A DNA stretch of 42,838 bases, from positions 1 through 42,838 of the forward strand of contig PXRP01000060.1 of NCBI GenBank assembly GCA_003021655.1. The letters run 5' to 3'. Both the position numbers and the translations under genes were made by a program. This DNA is from Halobacteriales archaeon QS_4_69_31. GTDB taxonomy: Archaea > Halobacteriota > Halobacteria > Halobacteriales > Haloarculaceae. How positions within the stretch are numbered: the first letter of the stretch is position 1; each line of letters starts with the position of its first letter. Under the pieces are notes generated by a model. The model was not told the DNA's origin and did not search any database. It worked only from the letters and a program-made list of their open reading frames with translations. Below are positions 33,680-42,036 of this stretch, piece by piece.

Positions 33680-34996
33680 TCAGTCGTCCCCGTGGGCGGG
33701 ACTGTTCCCCGACCCAGCGAGGAAGCCGTCTGTGTTCGCGCGTTCGGCGAGCTGTGGGCGGAACGTCCAGCCGGCCAGCAGGACGATGGGGACCATCGAG
33801 ACGGCGACGACCGAGTAGCCGACGTGGAGGGTCGCCAGGAACGGCGCGGCGTACACGAGCGGGTAGACGATCCCCCCGACCGTGCCGACGCCGCCGACGA
33901 CCCCCGCGACGGCGCCGGAACTGTTGGGGAACATCGCGGGCACCTGCGCGAAGATCGACCCCTCGGCGAAGGCACAGGCCATTCCGACGGTGAAGCCGGC
34001 CGCCACCGCGACCAGCACCTGTCCGGTGAGGCCGGCCAGCGTCATGCCGAACATCGTGAGGACGACGAAACACAGCGTCACGAACGTCCACTGTTCGCGG
34101 TACCGACCGGTAAACAGCGGGATGATGTCCCGTTCCTTCCTGGCGAGCAGGTCACTGACGTAGCCGCCGATGGGCCGGAGCAGTCCGGCCGCCACCGAGA
34201 AGGTGGCCGCGAACGTGCTCGCGAGCACCAGGTTCTGGGTGTCGAACCCCTCGCGGTAGTAGGTGGCCAGCCAGCCGTTCATCGACAGCTCCAGCCCGAA
34301 GGTCATCACGTACGCCAGCGCGAGCACGACCGTCCCGTAGCGCGTGGCCGTGTAGAGCCACCCCTTGAAGCTCGCGCTGTCCGCAGTCGCCTGGCGTTTC
34401 TCGTCGCTTTTCGCGGCTTCGCCGAGCGCGTAGTAGACGACCGCCAGCCCGATGGCGACGACCCCCGTGTAGAAGAAGGCCGCCCGCCAGTTGACCTCGA
34501 ACAGCGGCCCGCTCCAGCCCGTCCCGAACACCCGCGGGAGGACGAGCGCCCCGCCGGCCGCGCCGGCGTTACCGACCCCCGCGTAGATGCCCTCGGCGGT
34601 CCCGAGTTGCTCCTCGGGGAACCACTCTGAGACGTGTTGGATGCCGATGACGAACGTGATCCCCGCCGTGGCGACGATGAGCCGCTCGACGAAGAAGACG
34701 GTGTAGCTCTGTGCGAACGCCGACGCCATCGAGAACACGCCCACGTACGCGAGCACGATGGCGAACACCGCCGGCGCGCCGAACCTGTCCGAGAGCCACC
34801 CCGTCAGTATCCGCCCGAACGGCGCCAGCCAGATCGCCGCGCTCGCCAGGACGCCGATCTCGGCCAGCGACAGGCCGAACTCCTCGGCCATCGGCCCCGT
34901 GAACGGCGCGAACGAGAACCAGATGAGAAACGAGAAGTTGAACCCGACGGTCGCCAGCACGAGCGTCCGCCACTTGGTCATCCGGATCAGACCCAT
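33680..34996 (-). CDS. narK: Nitrate/nitrite MFS transporter
   Basis: A 438-residue major facilitator protein with 12 predicted helices. The two nitrate signatures of the NNP family are [12 protein letters not shown] (about 151-162) and [16 protein letters not shown], and the MFS loop 2-3 motif reads GWLSDRFG. It would import nitrate or exchange it for nitrite; with NasA and NirA as neighbours, nitrate uptake is the likely job. A gap of 288 bp with the nirA promoter follows and one of 381 bp with its own promoter precedes, so the three genes seem separately transcribed. Confidence 0.94.
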   Translation of the reverse strand: MGLIRMTKWRTLVLATVGFNFSFLIWFSFAPFTGPMAEEFGLSLAEIGVLASAAIWLAPFGRILTGWLSDRFGAPAVFAIVLAYVGVFSMASAFAQSYTVFFVERLIVATAGITFVIGIQHVSEWFPEEQLGTAEGIYAGVGNAGAAGGALVLPRVFGTGWSGPLFEVNWRAAFFYTGVVAIGLAVVYYALGEAAKSDEKRQATADSASFKGWLYTATRYGTVVLALAYVMTFGLELSMNGWLATYYREGFDTQNLVLASTFAATFSVAAGLLRPIGGYVSDLLARKERDIIPLFTGRYREQWTFVTLCFVVLTMFGMTLAGLTGQVLVAVAAGFTVGMACAFAEGSIFAQVPAMFPNSSGAVAGVVGGVGTVGGIVYPLVYAAPFLATLHVGYSVVAVSMVPIVLLAGWTFRPQLAERANTDGFLAGSGNSPAHGDD

Positions 34997-35377
34997 GCCC
35001 GGACCTCCCCGACCGCGGGGACGACCCCCGCTGGTTCGTCATTAACGTTTATTTCCAACCGTTCGTCCACTAATTCCTCAACTTGAGTTGTTTCTCTCAA
35101 CTTCATCTCGGATCAGCGTGATGTAATGGTGGTATAAAACGATAACCGTTTACGAAATAAAGTTCGGAGTGGCGAGAGTGGACGGCCAGTCAGTATATGA
35201 ACGGATACTGTCGGTATAAGGTTGTAAAGCGTCCGAGAGTCGGTCGGAGAACTCGACGGGCGTTGGGTTCCCGCGGGGGAGCGCCGGGTCGCGGCGGGCG
35301 GGCAGTCCCTGACGGCGGTCAGGCGGGTGCGCACGAAACGGCGTCGTCGGGCGACGAGTGGCGGAATACTCGGGGGA
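34997..35377. other. Gap between nasA and narK
   Basis: No convincing gene. The right part (35160-35377) is GC-rich and featureless. The left part carries the narK promoter and, in its leader, ACCGTTCGTCC (35058-35068) and the dyad CAACT-TG-AGTTG (35079-35090). ACCGTTCGTCC also occurs inverted before nirA (33526-33536). Confidence 0.55.
35133..35154 (-). promoter_or_regulatory. narK promoter: GTAAACG-N7-TATA
   Basis: On the minus strand CGTAAACG (35154-35147), then GTTATCG and TTTTATA (35139-35133). It predicts a leader of about 110 nt before ATG 34996. Heptamer and spacing equal those at nirA. Confidence 0.6.
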
Positions 35378-37477
35378 TCAGTCGTCGGCGTTCAGCGGCG
35401 GGCCGTCCTCGGCGGGGGTCGGGGCCTCACGGGCGGGCCCGCCGGCCGGCGGGGCCAGGCGGAGGGCACACTGCTTGAAGTTGGGCTCTCGCGACTGCGG
35501 GTCGACGGCGTCAACGGTCAGGCGGTTGGTCAGCGGGTGGTGGATCGGGGCCCAGACCAGTCCCGCGGGGACCGCGGGGTCGCGCTCGACGACCGCCGGG
35601 ACGGCGTCCCGGCGCGTCTCCAGGCGGACGCGACCGCCGGAGGCCGCGTCGCTCTCGGCCGCGGTCTCGGGGCGGACCCTGACGACCAGTGGCTCCGGGT
35701 CGTCGACGGACCGCGAGCGGACGCCCGTGTTGTAGCCGTCGGGTTCCCGGGCGGTCGTCAGCACCAGTGGGTACTCCTCGTCCGTGGGTTCGGGCAGCCC
35801 CTCCTGGCGGCCCGTCGAGAACTGCGCCCGGCCGGACGCGGTCGGGAACGACCACGACCCCCCGTCGGCCTCGTAGTACCGGTAGCCCCCGCTCGTGTCG
35901 GCGTCGGGCGCCGGCCAGCGGACGGCCGTCTCGGCGTCGAGGCGGTCGTAGGAGACCCCGGACATATCGGCGGCGGTGCCGGCAGTCAGCCCGCACAGTT
36001 CCGCGAAGAGGGTCTCGGGGTCGGGGTCGGCCGCGTCGAAGAGTTCCGGGAACAGGCGGCGGCCGATGGTCGCGACGATCCGCAGGTCCTGCCAGACGCC
36101 GCTCGGGGCGTCCGTGGCCGCGCGGACCCGGGAGACGGTCCGTTCCATGTTCATCGTCGTCCCCTCGGACTCGCCCCACGTCGCCGCCGGCAGGACCACG
36201 TCCGCCAGGGCGGTCGTCTCCGTGTGGAAGGCGTCCTGGGCGACGAGGAACGTCTCTTCGAGGCGCTCGCGGGCGGAGCCGGCGTCGGGCAGCCCCGCGA
36301 CGGGGTTGGTCGCGACCGTCCAGACCGCCTCGACGTCCCCGCCGACGGCGTCGACGACGCCGACAGGGCCGGGGCCGGCGTCGTCCGGCAGTCGGTCGAC
36401 GGGGACGCCCCACTCGTCGGCGACGGTCGCCCGCTCGTCGGGGTCCTGGAAGGGGCGGTGGCCCGGCCAGGTGCCCTTCGACGAGCAGACGCGGGTCCCC
36501 ATCGAGTTGGCCTGGCCCGTCAGCGAGAAGGGACCGCTCCCCGGCCGGAGGTTGCCCGTCGCGAGACAGAGGTCGACGAGCGCCCGCGCCGTCTCGGTTC
36601 CCTGGACGTGCTGGTTGACGCCCATCCCCCAGTAACAGAGCGCATCGCGGTCGAACGCCGCCGCGAGCGTCTCGACGGCCGCCGGGGGGACGCCGGCGTC
36701 GGCGGCCGCGCTCGCGCTGTCGGGTAGTCGCGCCCGGAGGTCCGCGAACCCCTCGGTGGCCTCGCGGACGAATACCGCGTCGATGCGGTCAGTCTCGACG
36801 AGACGCGCGAGCACCGCCCGGGCCAGCGCCAGGTCGGTCCCGGGGTCGGGCGCGACGTGGGCGTCGGCGGCCTCCGCCGTCTCGGTCGCCACCGGGTCGA
36901 CCACCAGCAACTCGCCCGCCCCGGCGGACTCGCGGATCCACCGGAACAACACCGGGTGGGCGACCGCGGGGTTTGCACCCCAGACGACGTGGCTCTCGGC
37001 CCCGGGAATGTCGTCGTAACTGCACGGCGGCGCGTCGCTGCCGAAGGCCTGGTAGTAGGCGGTGACGGCGCTGGCCATACACAGCGTCGTGTTCGCGTCG
37101 TAGTAGCGGGTGCCGAACCCCCCGCGGGCGAGTTTCCCCAGCGCGTAGGCGGCCTCGTTTGTCTGCTGGCCGCTGCCAAGCACCGCGACCGACGCCCCCT
37201 CTTTCGCCCGGCGGAGCCCCTCGATGGCCCCGGCGAGCGCGACGTCCCACGTCGTCGGGACCAGCTCCCCCTCGCGGCGGACCAGCGGCCGCGTCAGCCA
37301 CTTCCCACCGGGGTCGGCGCTCTCGCGGACGCCCCGCTCGCAGGCCAGTCCCTGACTGACCGGGTGGGCGGGGTCACCCCGAACGACGTCGATGCCGTTG
37401 CCGACGTCCGCGCCGCGCTGGAGGTGGCCACACCCGACCGCACACCGCATGCACGTCGTCGGCACCCAGTCGCTCAC
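35378..37477 (-). CDS. nasA: Assimilatory nitrate reductase, catalytic subunit
   Basis: A 699-residue molybdopterin bis-guanine-dinucleotide enzyme that reduces nitrate to nitrite in the cytoplasm. Cys9, Cys12, Cys16 (CMRCAVGC) and Cys46 (LACERG) bind the N-terminal [4Fe-4S] cluster, and Cys133 (TLCMASA) is the molybdenum ligand. WGANPAVAHP, YWGMGVNQHVQGT, GTRVCSSKGTWPGHRPF and the C-terminal molybdopterin-binding barrel (IHHPLTNRLT) are present. No Tat signal is seen, in line with an assimilatory role. No electron-donor subunit is encoded next to it; ferredoxin is the likely donor. Confidence 0.95.
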   Translation of the reverse strand: MSDWVPTTCMRCAVGCGHLQRGADVGNGIDVVRGDPAHPVSQGLACERGVRESADPGGKWLTRPLVRREGELVPTTWDVALAGAIEGLRRAKEGASVAVLGSGQQTNEAAYALGKLARGGFGTRYYDANTTLCMASAVTAYYQAFGSDAPPCSYDDIPGAESHVVWGANPAVAHPVLFRWIRESAGAGELLVVDPVATETAEAADAHVAPDPGTDLALARAVLARLVETDRIDAVFVREATEGFADLRARLPDSASAAADAGVPPAAVETLAAAFDRDALCYWGMGVNQHVQGTETARALVDLCLATGNLRPGSGPFSLTGQANSMGTRVCSSKGTWPGHRPFQDPDERATVADEWGVPVDRLPDDAGPGPVGVVDAVGGDVEAVWTVATNPVAGLPDAGSARERLEETFLVAQDAFHTETTALADVVLPAATWGESEGTTMNMERTVSRVRAATDAPSGVWQDLRIVATIGRRLFPELFDAADPDPETLFAELCGLTAGTAADMSGVSYDRLDAETAVRWPAPDADTSGGYRYYEADGGSWSFPTASGRAQFSTGRQEGLPEPTDEEYPLVLTTAREPDGYNTGVRSRSVDDPEPLVVRVRPETAAESDAASGGRVRLETRRDAVPAVVERDPAVPAGLVWAPIHHPLTNRLTVDAVDPQSREPNFKQCALRLAPPAGGPAREAPTPAEDGPPLNADD

Positions 37478-37508
37478 GCGGCCACCACTCCGGTTTCGAA
37501 ACGACGCG

Positions 37509-37525
37509 AAACTTCACGAAAGTTT
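37509..37525 (-). promoter_or_regulatory. Dyad in the nasA leader
   Basis: AAACTT and AAGTTT arms surround CACGA, about 32 bp before ATG 37477. A TATA-like TTTTAT lies further upstream (plus 37572-37577), so the dyad would be transcribed. On the minus strand it reads GCAAACTTTCGTG, loosely like the left half of the nirA palindrome (GTAAACGAACGTG). Confidence 0.45.
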
Positions 37526-37621
37526 GCACATACGCTCGACATTCCCGTGATTACACCGGGACACGGCAGTCATAAAACGCTATCCCTTGAACAATTAAAA
37601 CGCGTATCGAGAGCGGACGGC

Positions 37622-38356
37622 TCAGCCGGGGAAGTAGTCGGTGAGCGACGAGGAGTCGTCGACGGGGTCCAAGTCGACCGCGAGGGCCGTCTCGACGGCG
37701 TCGGCGACGGCGGTCGCGAACCCGGCGTCGTCGACGACAGTCGGCGCCTCGGGGAGTGCGGTCGTCCCGGCTGTCGGGACGCGCGCGTCGGCGTCCTCGA
37801 CGCGGCGGTCGCCGGCGCGGTTGACGACAACGGCGTCGACGGCGGCGTCGACGTCGGCCAGTCGGTCCCGCGAACGGGGGAGCGCGTCGGCCCCGCGCTG
37901 GCTGTCGGGCGTGACGAGGACGACGCGGTCGGCGGCGGTCACGGCGGCGACCGATGGGTTGGTCGCCACCGGGGGCACGTCGACGACGACGTGGTCGAAC
38001 GTCTGTGCCGCGGTGGCGAGACGCTCGGCGAGGCGTCTGGCACACTCGCTGGTCTTCGCACGGGAGAGTCGCTCGAAGGGGGCCCGCGCCGGCGCGGCCG
38101 CGACGCGGCCCGCCACGGGGAGGTCCAGACCGTGGACGGCCCCGCTCAGCGGGCGGTCCTCGGTCACCGCGGCGGTCAGGTCGGCGTCGACCCGCCCCGG
38201 GACGGCGGTCGCCAGCCCCTGGGTCGCGTAGCCCGCGTCGACGACGACGGCCGAGCGCCCGTCCCGGCCCAGCGTCGCCGCGAACTCCAGCGCGAGCCGC
38301 GTCGTCCCCGCTCCTCCCACTGTCCCCACCAGCGCACACACCTGTTCGTCGCTCAT
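37622..38356 (-). CDS. MinD/ParA-like protein lacking the P-loop lysines
   Basis: A 244-residue protein from ATG 38356 (MSDEQVCALV). The deviant Walker A of ParA/MinD proteins, KGGxGKTT, is replaced by VGGAGTTR (13-20): both the signature lysine (Val13) and the P-loop lysine (Thr18) are missing. Walker B-like DHVVVDVPP and the strand VVVDAGYATQGLA are retained. I know similar GGAGTTR sequences from other haloarchaea, so the change is a family trait rather than local decay. ATP hydrolysis is doubtful; role unknown. It is last in a leftward group behind the uracil-DNA glycosylase gene, 38 bp away. Confidence 0.8.
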   Translation of the reverse strand: MSDEQVCALVGTVGGAGTTRLALEFAATLGRDGRSAVVVDAGYATQGLATAVPGRVDADLTAAVTEDRPLSGAVHGLDLPVAGRVAAAPARAPFERLSRAKTSECARRLAERLATAAQTFDHVVVDVPPVATNPSVAAVTAADRVVLVTPDSQRGADALPRSRDRLADVDAAVDAVVVNRAGDRRVEDADARVPTAGTTALPEAPTVVDDAGFATAVADAVETALAVDLDPVDDSSSLTDYFPG

Positions 38357-38394
38357 GGACGGGTGTTCGCCCCTCTCCACTGAAAAACGTACGC

Positions 38395-38985
38395 CTAGAA
38401 CTCCCCGAGCCGGGACTGGCCGCTGGACTTGTCGGTGAACTCGGCCGCCCGCGCCAGCGCGGACGCGAACGCCGCCTCCTGTGAGGGGTCGTACAGCGTC
38501 GCCGCGGGGTGGACCGAGACGAGCACCCGGCGGGGCCGGCCCGCTATTTCGGCCTCGAGTACGTCCCCGGCCTCGTTCGTCACGGCGACGTCCCGTTCGA
38601 GGAGGTGTTCGGCGGGGACTTTCCCCAGCGTGACGACGACCTCGGGGTCAACGCCGTCGACTTCAGTCTCGAGGTAGCCCCGGCAGTTCTCGCGCTCGCT
38701 GGCGCGCGGGTCGCGGTTCTCGGGCGGGCGACACCGCACGCAGTTGGTGATGCGGACGTCGCCCCTGTCGAGACCGACCTCCCTGAGCGTCCGGTCGAGG
38801 ACGTCGCCGCTCCGGCCGACGAAGGGTTCGCCCCGCTCGTCCTCGTGTGCGCCCGGCGCCTCCCCGACGAACAGCAGGTCCGCGTCGGCCGGCCCGACGC
38901 CGTTGACGATGCGACTCCGGCAGGCAACCAGTTCCTCGCAGCGCTCGCAGGCGACGACGTCCAGCCCGTCGGTCTCGCCGTCCAT
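38395..38985 (-). CDS. udg: Uracil-DNA glycosylase, family 4 (Fe-S)
   Basis: A 196-residue enzyme that removes uracil from DNA. The start ATG 38985 (MDGETDGLDVVACERC) puts the cluster cysteines at their usual place: Cys13, Cys16, Cys82 or Cys85 (NCVRCRPP) and Cys101 (NCRGYLE). The active-site loop is GEAPGAHEDERGEPFVGRSG (41-60) and the His loop is SVHPAATLYD (157-166). The in-frame extension upstream lacks similarity. Neighbours on the same strand are DUF99/DUF5786 genes upstream and the MinD-like gene downstream. Confidence 0.93.
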   Translation of the reverse strand: MDGETDGLDVVACERCEELVACRSRIVNGVGPADADLLFVGEAPGAHEDERGEPFVGRSGDVLDRTLREVGLDRGDVRITNCVRCRPPENRDPRASERENCRGYLETEVDGVDPEVVVTLGKVPAEHLLERDVAVTNEAGDVLEAEIAGRPRRVLVSVHPAATLYDPSQEAAFASALARAAEFTDKSSGQSRLGEF

Positions 38986-39053
38986 ACCCCGACTCGGCGC
39001 GGGCCCGTGAAAACTCGCGCGGTTGCTGTCGGCTCCGCGCGGTCGCTGCCCCG

Positions 39054-39614
39054 TTACTCGTCGCCGACGGACACCGCGTCGGCCCCGCGGGCGGCCAGGC
39101 GCGCCACGCGGAGCGGTTCCGGGCGGCCGCCCTCGGGGGTGAACCCCCGGACCACGTCGGCAGCCTCGCCGGCCTCGACGCCCACCGCGCGGACGAAGAC
39201 CGTCTCGTCGTTGACGGTCACGCGCTCGCGGTCGGGCTGGCGACGGTAGACAGCGAGACGCCGCTCGCGGGCCTCGCCGTCGAAGGCCTCGCGGATGGCC
39301 GCCGCCAGCCCGGGGCTGTCCTCGTAGGTGACCGCTACCACGGGCCGGTCGACCGCCTCGTGGACCGCCGGCAGGTCCACGATGTTGAACCACGCGGGCG
39401 CGATGCCCGACACCAGAACGTACCGGACGTCCTCGCGGTCGAGACGGTCGACCAGCGAGACGACCGTCTCAGTGGCGTCGCTGCCACCGACGGTACAGGT
39501 CCCGAAAACGAAGCCGTCGACGACCCTGCTGGCGCGCACGACAACGCCCGCCAGGGTGCTTTGGTCGCCGCGATACGACTCTGCGATGCCGAGGGCTCGT
39601 ACCCCGGTTTTCAC
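39054..39614 (-). CDS. DUF99 (UPF0215) family protein
   Basis: A 186-residue protein starting with GTG at 39614, which overlaps the TGA of the DUF5786 gene as GTGA. MKTGVRALGIAESY at the N-terminus, VRYVLVSGIAPAWFNIVDLP (64-83) and RPVVAVTYEDSPGL (89-102) are characteristic of DUF99. The fold is related to endonuclease V, which suggests nucleic acid binding, but the activity is unknown to me. It lies 68 bp before the uracil-DNA glycosylase gene; a repair link is only suggested by this position. Confidence 0.88.
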   Translation of the reverse strand: MKTGVRALGIAESYRGDQSTLAGVVVRASRVVDGFVFGTCTVGGSDATETVVSLVDRLDREDVRYVLVSGIAPAWFNIVDLPAVHEAVDRPVVAVTYEDSPGLAAAIREAFDGEARERRLAVYRRQPDRERVTVNDETVFVRAVGVEAGEAADVVRGFTPEGGRPEPLRVARLAARGADAVSVGDE

Positions 39615-39790
39615 GTGTTCTCTTTGATCTCCTTGAGTCTGTCGAGCAACTCGTCGTTCGACGCGTTGAATTCGTACTCAACGTCGCCGTCGTGTGTGTT
39701 TTCCGCCGCCGTGACACCGTCGTCCTCGTCGATCTCGGTGTCGTACTCCTGGTTTTCTTGTTCGGATTCGTCGTAGCTCCCGAACCCCAT
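39611..39790 (-). CDS. DUF5786 small haloarchaeal protein
   Basis: A 59-residue acidic protein, MGFGSYDESEQENQEYD at the N-terminus and NASNDELLDRLKEIKENT at the C-terminus. I recognise it as the haloarchaeal DUF5786 family, with the conserved MGFGSYDESEQ start and a C-terminal amphipathic helix. Function unknown. Its stop overlaps the DUF99 GTG start by four bases, so the two are translationally coupled. Positions 39791-40058 upstream hold its promoter and that of the divergent MBL gene; TACAATGTTCATG (39802-39814) is the AT-richest part. Confidence 0.85.
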   Translation of the reverse strand: MGFGSYDESEQENQEYDTEIDEDDGVTAAENTHDGDVEYEFNASNDELLDRLKEIKENT

Positions 39791-40058
39791 ACGCGTATGT
39801 CTACAATGTTCATGTTGAAAAATCCCTCGCCCGTTGTCCCCCGAATTCGAGTCAAATTGGACACATGTTCGCCGGCGGAGTAGGCGGCTCCGAACGTCAA
39901 CCCGAGCGGAGTTAGGACGCGATTACCGGCTCGCGAGGCGGCCGAGAGTGGTGGGGGCTACTGGCTGCGGGGACCAGAACGGCAGTGGGGGCGACGCCAG
40001 ACCCGAGCAGTGGTGAGGTGACGCCAGACTCAAGCGGTCGGCGGCCCACCGTTCGGCT

Positions 40059-40670
40059 ATGGAGGTTGTCACCGTCACTGCCGACGCGGAGACGTTCACG
40101 TGCAACGCCTACCTCGCGGTCGGCGAGACGCCGACGCTGGTCGACGCGGGGGCCATGCCCGGCGTCGCGGACGTCATCCGCGAACACACCGACGCGCTCG
40201 ACCGCGTGGTCCTCACTCACCAGCACGGCGACCACGTCGACCAGCTCGACGCCGTCGTCGAGGCGTTCGACCCCGCGGTGTACGCCTACGCCGACCACCC
40301 TCACCGGACGCGGGAACTGGCCGACGGCGATGAGGTGGTCGTCGGCGACGAGACCTGTGAGGCTGTGTACACGCCGGGTCACGCCGACGACCACGTCTCG
40401 CTGGTCTCGGCGTCGTCGCTGTTCCCGGGGGACGTGGCCGTCCACGACGACGGCGCCTTCGACTACGGGAGTTTCGGCCGCACCGACTACCCCGGCCAGT
40501 CCCGCGAACGGCTCATCGATTCGATCCGGGAGTTGTTACAGCGGATGCCCGACGGCGTCGAACACATGTACAGCGGCCACGGCGACGTCTTCCACGGCGA
40601 CGTCCGCGACGTGGTCGAGACCGCCCTCTCGCGGGCGGAGAAACGCGAGCCGAAATACCCCGACGAGTGA
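40059..40670 (+). CDS. Metallo-beta-lactamase-fold hydrolase
   Basis: A 203-residue MBL-fold protein. The two-metal motif is LTHQHGDHVDQ with His54, His56, Asp58 and His59; further ligands are His108 (YTPGHADDH), Asp125 (LFPGDVAV) and His in MYSGHGDVFHG. The short size and SGHGD ending resemble glyoxalase II-like and RNase-unrelated hydrolases. Substrate unknown. It converges with pcn. Confidence 0.9.
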   Translation: MEVVTVTADAETFTCNAYLAVGETPTLVDAGAMPGVADVIREHTDALDRVVLTHQHGDHVDQLDAVVEAFDPAVYAYADHPHRTRELADGDEVVVGDETCEAVYTPGHADDHVSLVSASSLFPGDVAVHDDGAFDYGSFGRTDYPGQSRERLIDSIRELLQRMPDGVEHMYSGHGDVFHGDVRDVVETALSRAEKREPKYPDE

Positions 40671-40694
40671 ACGCGGCGGCGTGAGCGCGGACGG

Positions 40695-41438
40695 TCAGTC
40701 GCTCTGGATGCGCGGCGCCAGCAGGTAGGTGACCGAGCCTTTCCCCTCGGCGATGTCGAAGTGCATCTTGACGGGGAACTCCTCGCCCAGTTCCATCGTG
40801 ACCTCGGCGTCTTTCGGGATGGCCTTGTTCATGTCCTGGAGGTAATCGAGCGAGAACAGCGAGTGGGCGGGCCCGACGACCAGGTCGATGAGGTCCTCGC
40901 GGGTGAGTTCGAGGTGGACGTCGTCGGTGTCGCCCTCGGCGTCGACGTAGAAGAACTCGCCGGCCTCGTCGACGCCCAGCGCGATGTGGTCCGAGACCAT
41001 GTCGGCGGCGGTGACCGCGCGGTCGATGTCCCGCCCCTCGATGACGATCTCCGCGGCCAGGTCCAGGTCCGGCAGGTCCGGCTCCTGCCTGATCGAATCG
41101 GGGTCGATAAGCGCCAGCGTGTACTCCAGGCCGTCGATGGAGATGTGGAGTTTGCGGGTCTCCTCGTCGAGTTCGAGGTGGACGAGCTGGTCGGCCTCGG
41201 CCATCCCGGCGATGTCTTCCAGTCGGGAGAGATTCACGCCGATGACGCCGCCGTCGGCCTCGTAGGACTCGAACGCGTCCGCCGACAGCGAGAGGTCGAC
41301 CATCCCGACGTTGGCCGGGTCGACGGCCTGGATCGCCAGGCCGTCCGCCTCCAAGTGGATCTTGCACTCGTCCACCAGCACGCTCACGGAGTCGAGCGTC
41401 GTCCGGAGCGTGTCCGCGCTCACGATGGCGTTGAACAT
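40695..41438 (-). CDS. pcn: DNA polymerase sliding clamp (PCNA)
   Basis: A 247-residue clamp. [24 protein letters not shown] at the N-terminus, [28 protein letters not shown] and the C-terminal [10 protein letters not shown] are conserved in archaeal PCNA. It forms a homotrimer on DNA and recruits polymerase, ligase and FEN1. The surface is very acidic, as in other halophilic clamps. A TATA box at leaderless distance precedes it. Transcribed alone. Confidence 0.97.
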   Translation of the reverse strand: MFNAIVSADTLRTTLDSVSVLVDECKIHLEADGLAIQAVDPANVGMVDLSLSADAFESYEADGGVIGVNLSRLEDIAGMAEADQLVHLELDEETRKLHISIDGLEYTLALIDPDSIRQEPDLPDLDLAAEIVIEGRDIDRAVTAADMVSDHIALGVDEAGEFFYVDAEGDTDDVHLELTREDLIDLVVGPAHSLFSLDYLQDMNKAIPKDAEVTMELGEEFPVKMHFDIAEGKGSVTYLLAPRIQSD

Positions 41439-41461
41439 GTTGCCCGCGGCTACGCCCCCAT

Positions 41462-41474
41462 CCGTTAAAAAGTC
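41462..41474 (-). promoter_or_regulatory. TATA box of pcn
   Basis: On the minus strand GGACTTTTTAACG lies about 25-30 bp before ATG 41438, implying a leaderless transcript. Confidence 0.6.
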
Positions 41475-41608
41475 CCTTCTTTATCCTGCGCGCGTACGGG
41501 AGACGCCGTCCCCGTATCATTCGGCTGCCGCCTCCGTCTCGCTCGGCCTGGTCGCTGGATCCCCGGACCACCTCGTCGGAACAGTTCGGAGTGCGTCGTG
41601 GGGACGGC

Positions 41609-41887
41609 TCAGACAACCTCGTCGGGGTCGTGCTCGGCGGCCATCCGCCGGGCCTCGGTGGCGTAGCGCTCGCGGTCGCCCGGTTCGACCGTCCCGAGGT
41701 TGTCGGGGTCGACGTCGACCGCCGCGGTCGTGTCCCGGACGTCCGTGAACGACGTGAGCGCCCGTTCCCTCCGGTAGTAGCGCTCGCCGTCCGGCGTCGC
41801 GTAGACGAGGATGATGATGTTCTGTTCGTCGTCCGAGTAGGTCCGTTCGACGAGCCAGACCCGGACCGTCTCGTCGTCGGTCGTCAC
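41609..41887 (-). CDS. Small haloarchaeal protein of unknown function
   Basis: A 92-residue protein with a GTG start at 41887. Its core is a beta sheet (VRVWLVERTYSDDEQNIIIL, VYATPDGERYYRRERAL) followed by an acidic helical tail (DRERYATEARRMAAEHDPDE). No catalytic or metal motif is visible. I do not recognise a named family. AATAAATACG (minus-strand CGTATTTATTCC, plus 41910-41921) lies at TATA distance and supports the start. Transcribed alone between pcn and the HMA gene. Confidence 0.7.
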   Translation of the reverse strand: MTTDDETVRVWLVERTYSDDEQNIIILVYATPDGERYYRRERALTSFTDVRDTTAAVDVDPDNLGTVEPGDRERYATEARRMAAEHDPDEVV

Positions 41888-42002
41888 ACCACGACCGTCT
41901 CCCGCCGGGAATAAATACGTCGGCGGCCGCCCGCCGGCAGTGTTGAGTGTAGCGAGTCGGGTGAGAACAGCATCACCAACAGCGTGAAGCGAGCACGGAC
42001 AG

Positions 42003-42012
42003 AACGGTTTTG
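42003..42012 (+). promoter_or_regulatory. TATA-like box of the HMA gene
   Basis: ACGGTTTTGAAAC lies about 26 bp before ATG 42037, the leaderless spacing seen elsewhere in the window. Confidence 0.45.
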
Positions 42013-42036
42013 AAACCCCCCGTCGAACGCACCGGC

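Noticed and set aside
35113-35334. A 73-codon minus-strand frame between nasA and narK
   Set aside because: It covers the narK promoter elements, has no family features and unlikely codon use (RTRLTAVRD, then AT-rich end).
35327-36727. A 466-codon plus-strand frame inside nasA
   Set aside because: Antisense shadow of nasA, whose cysteine and molybdenum motifs are unambiguous.
39469-39900. A 143-codon minus-strand frame over the DUF5786/DUF99 junction
   Set aside because: Low-complexity Thr/Arg product in the wrong frame; the DUF5786 and DUF99 frames have real family sequences.
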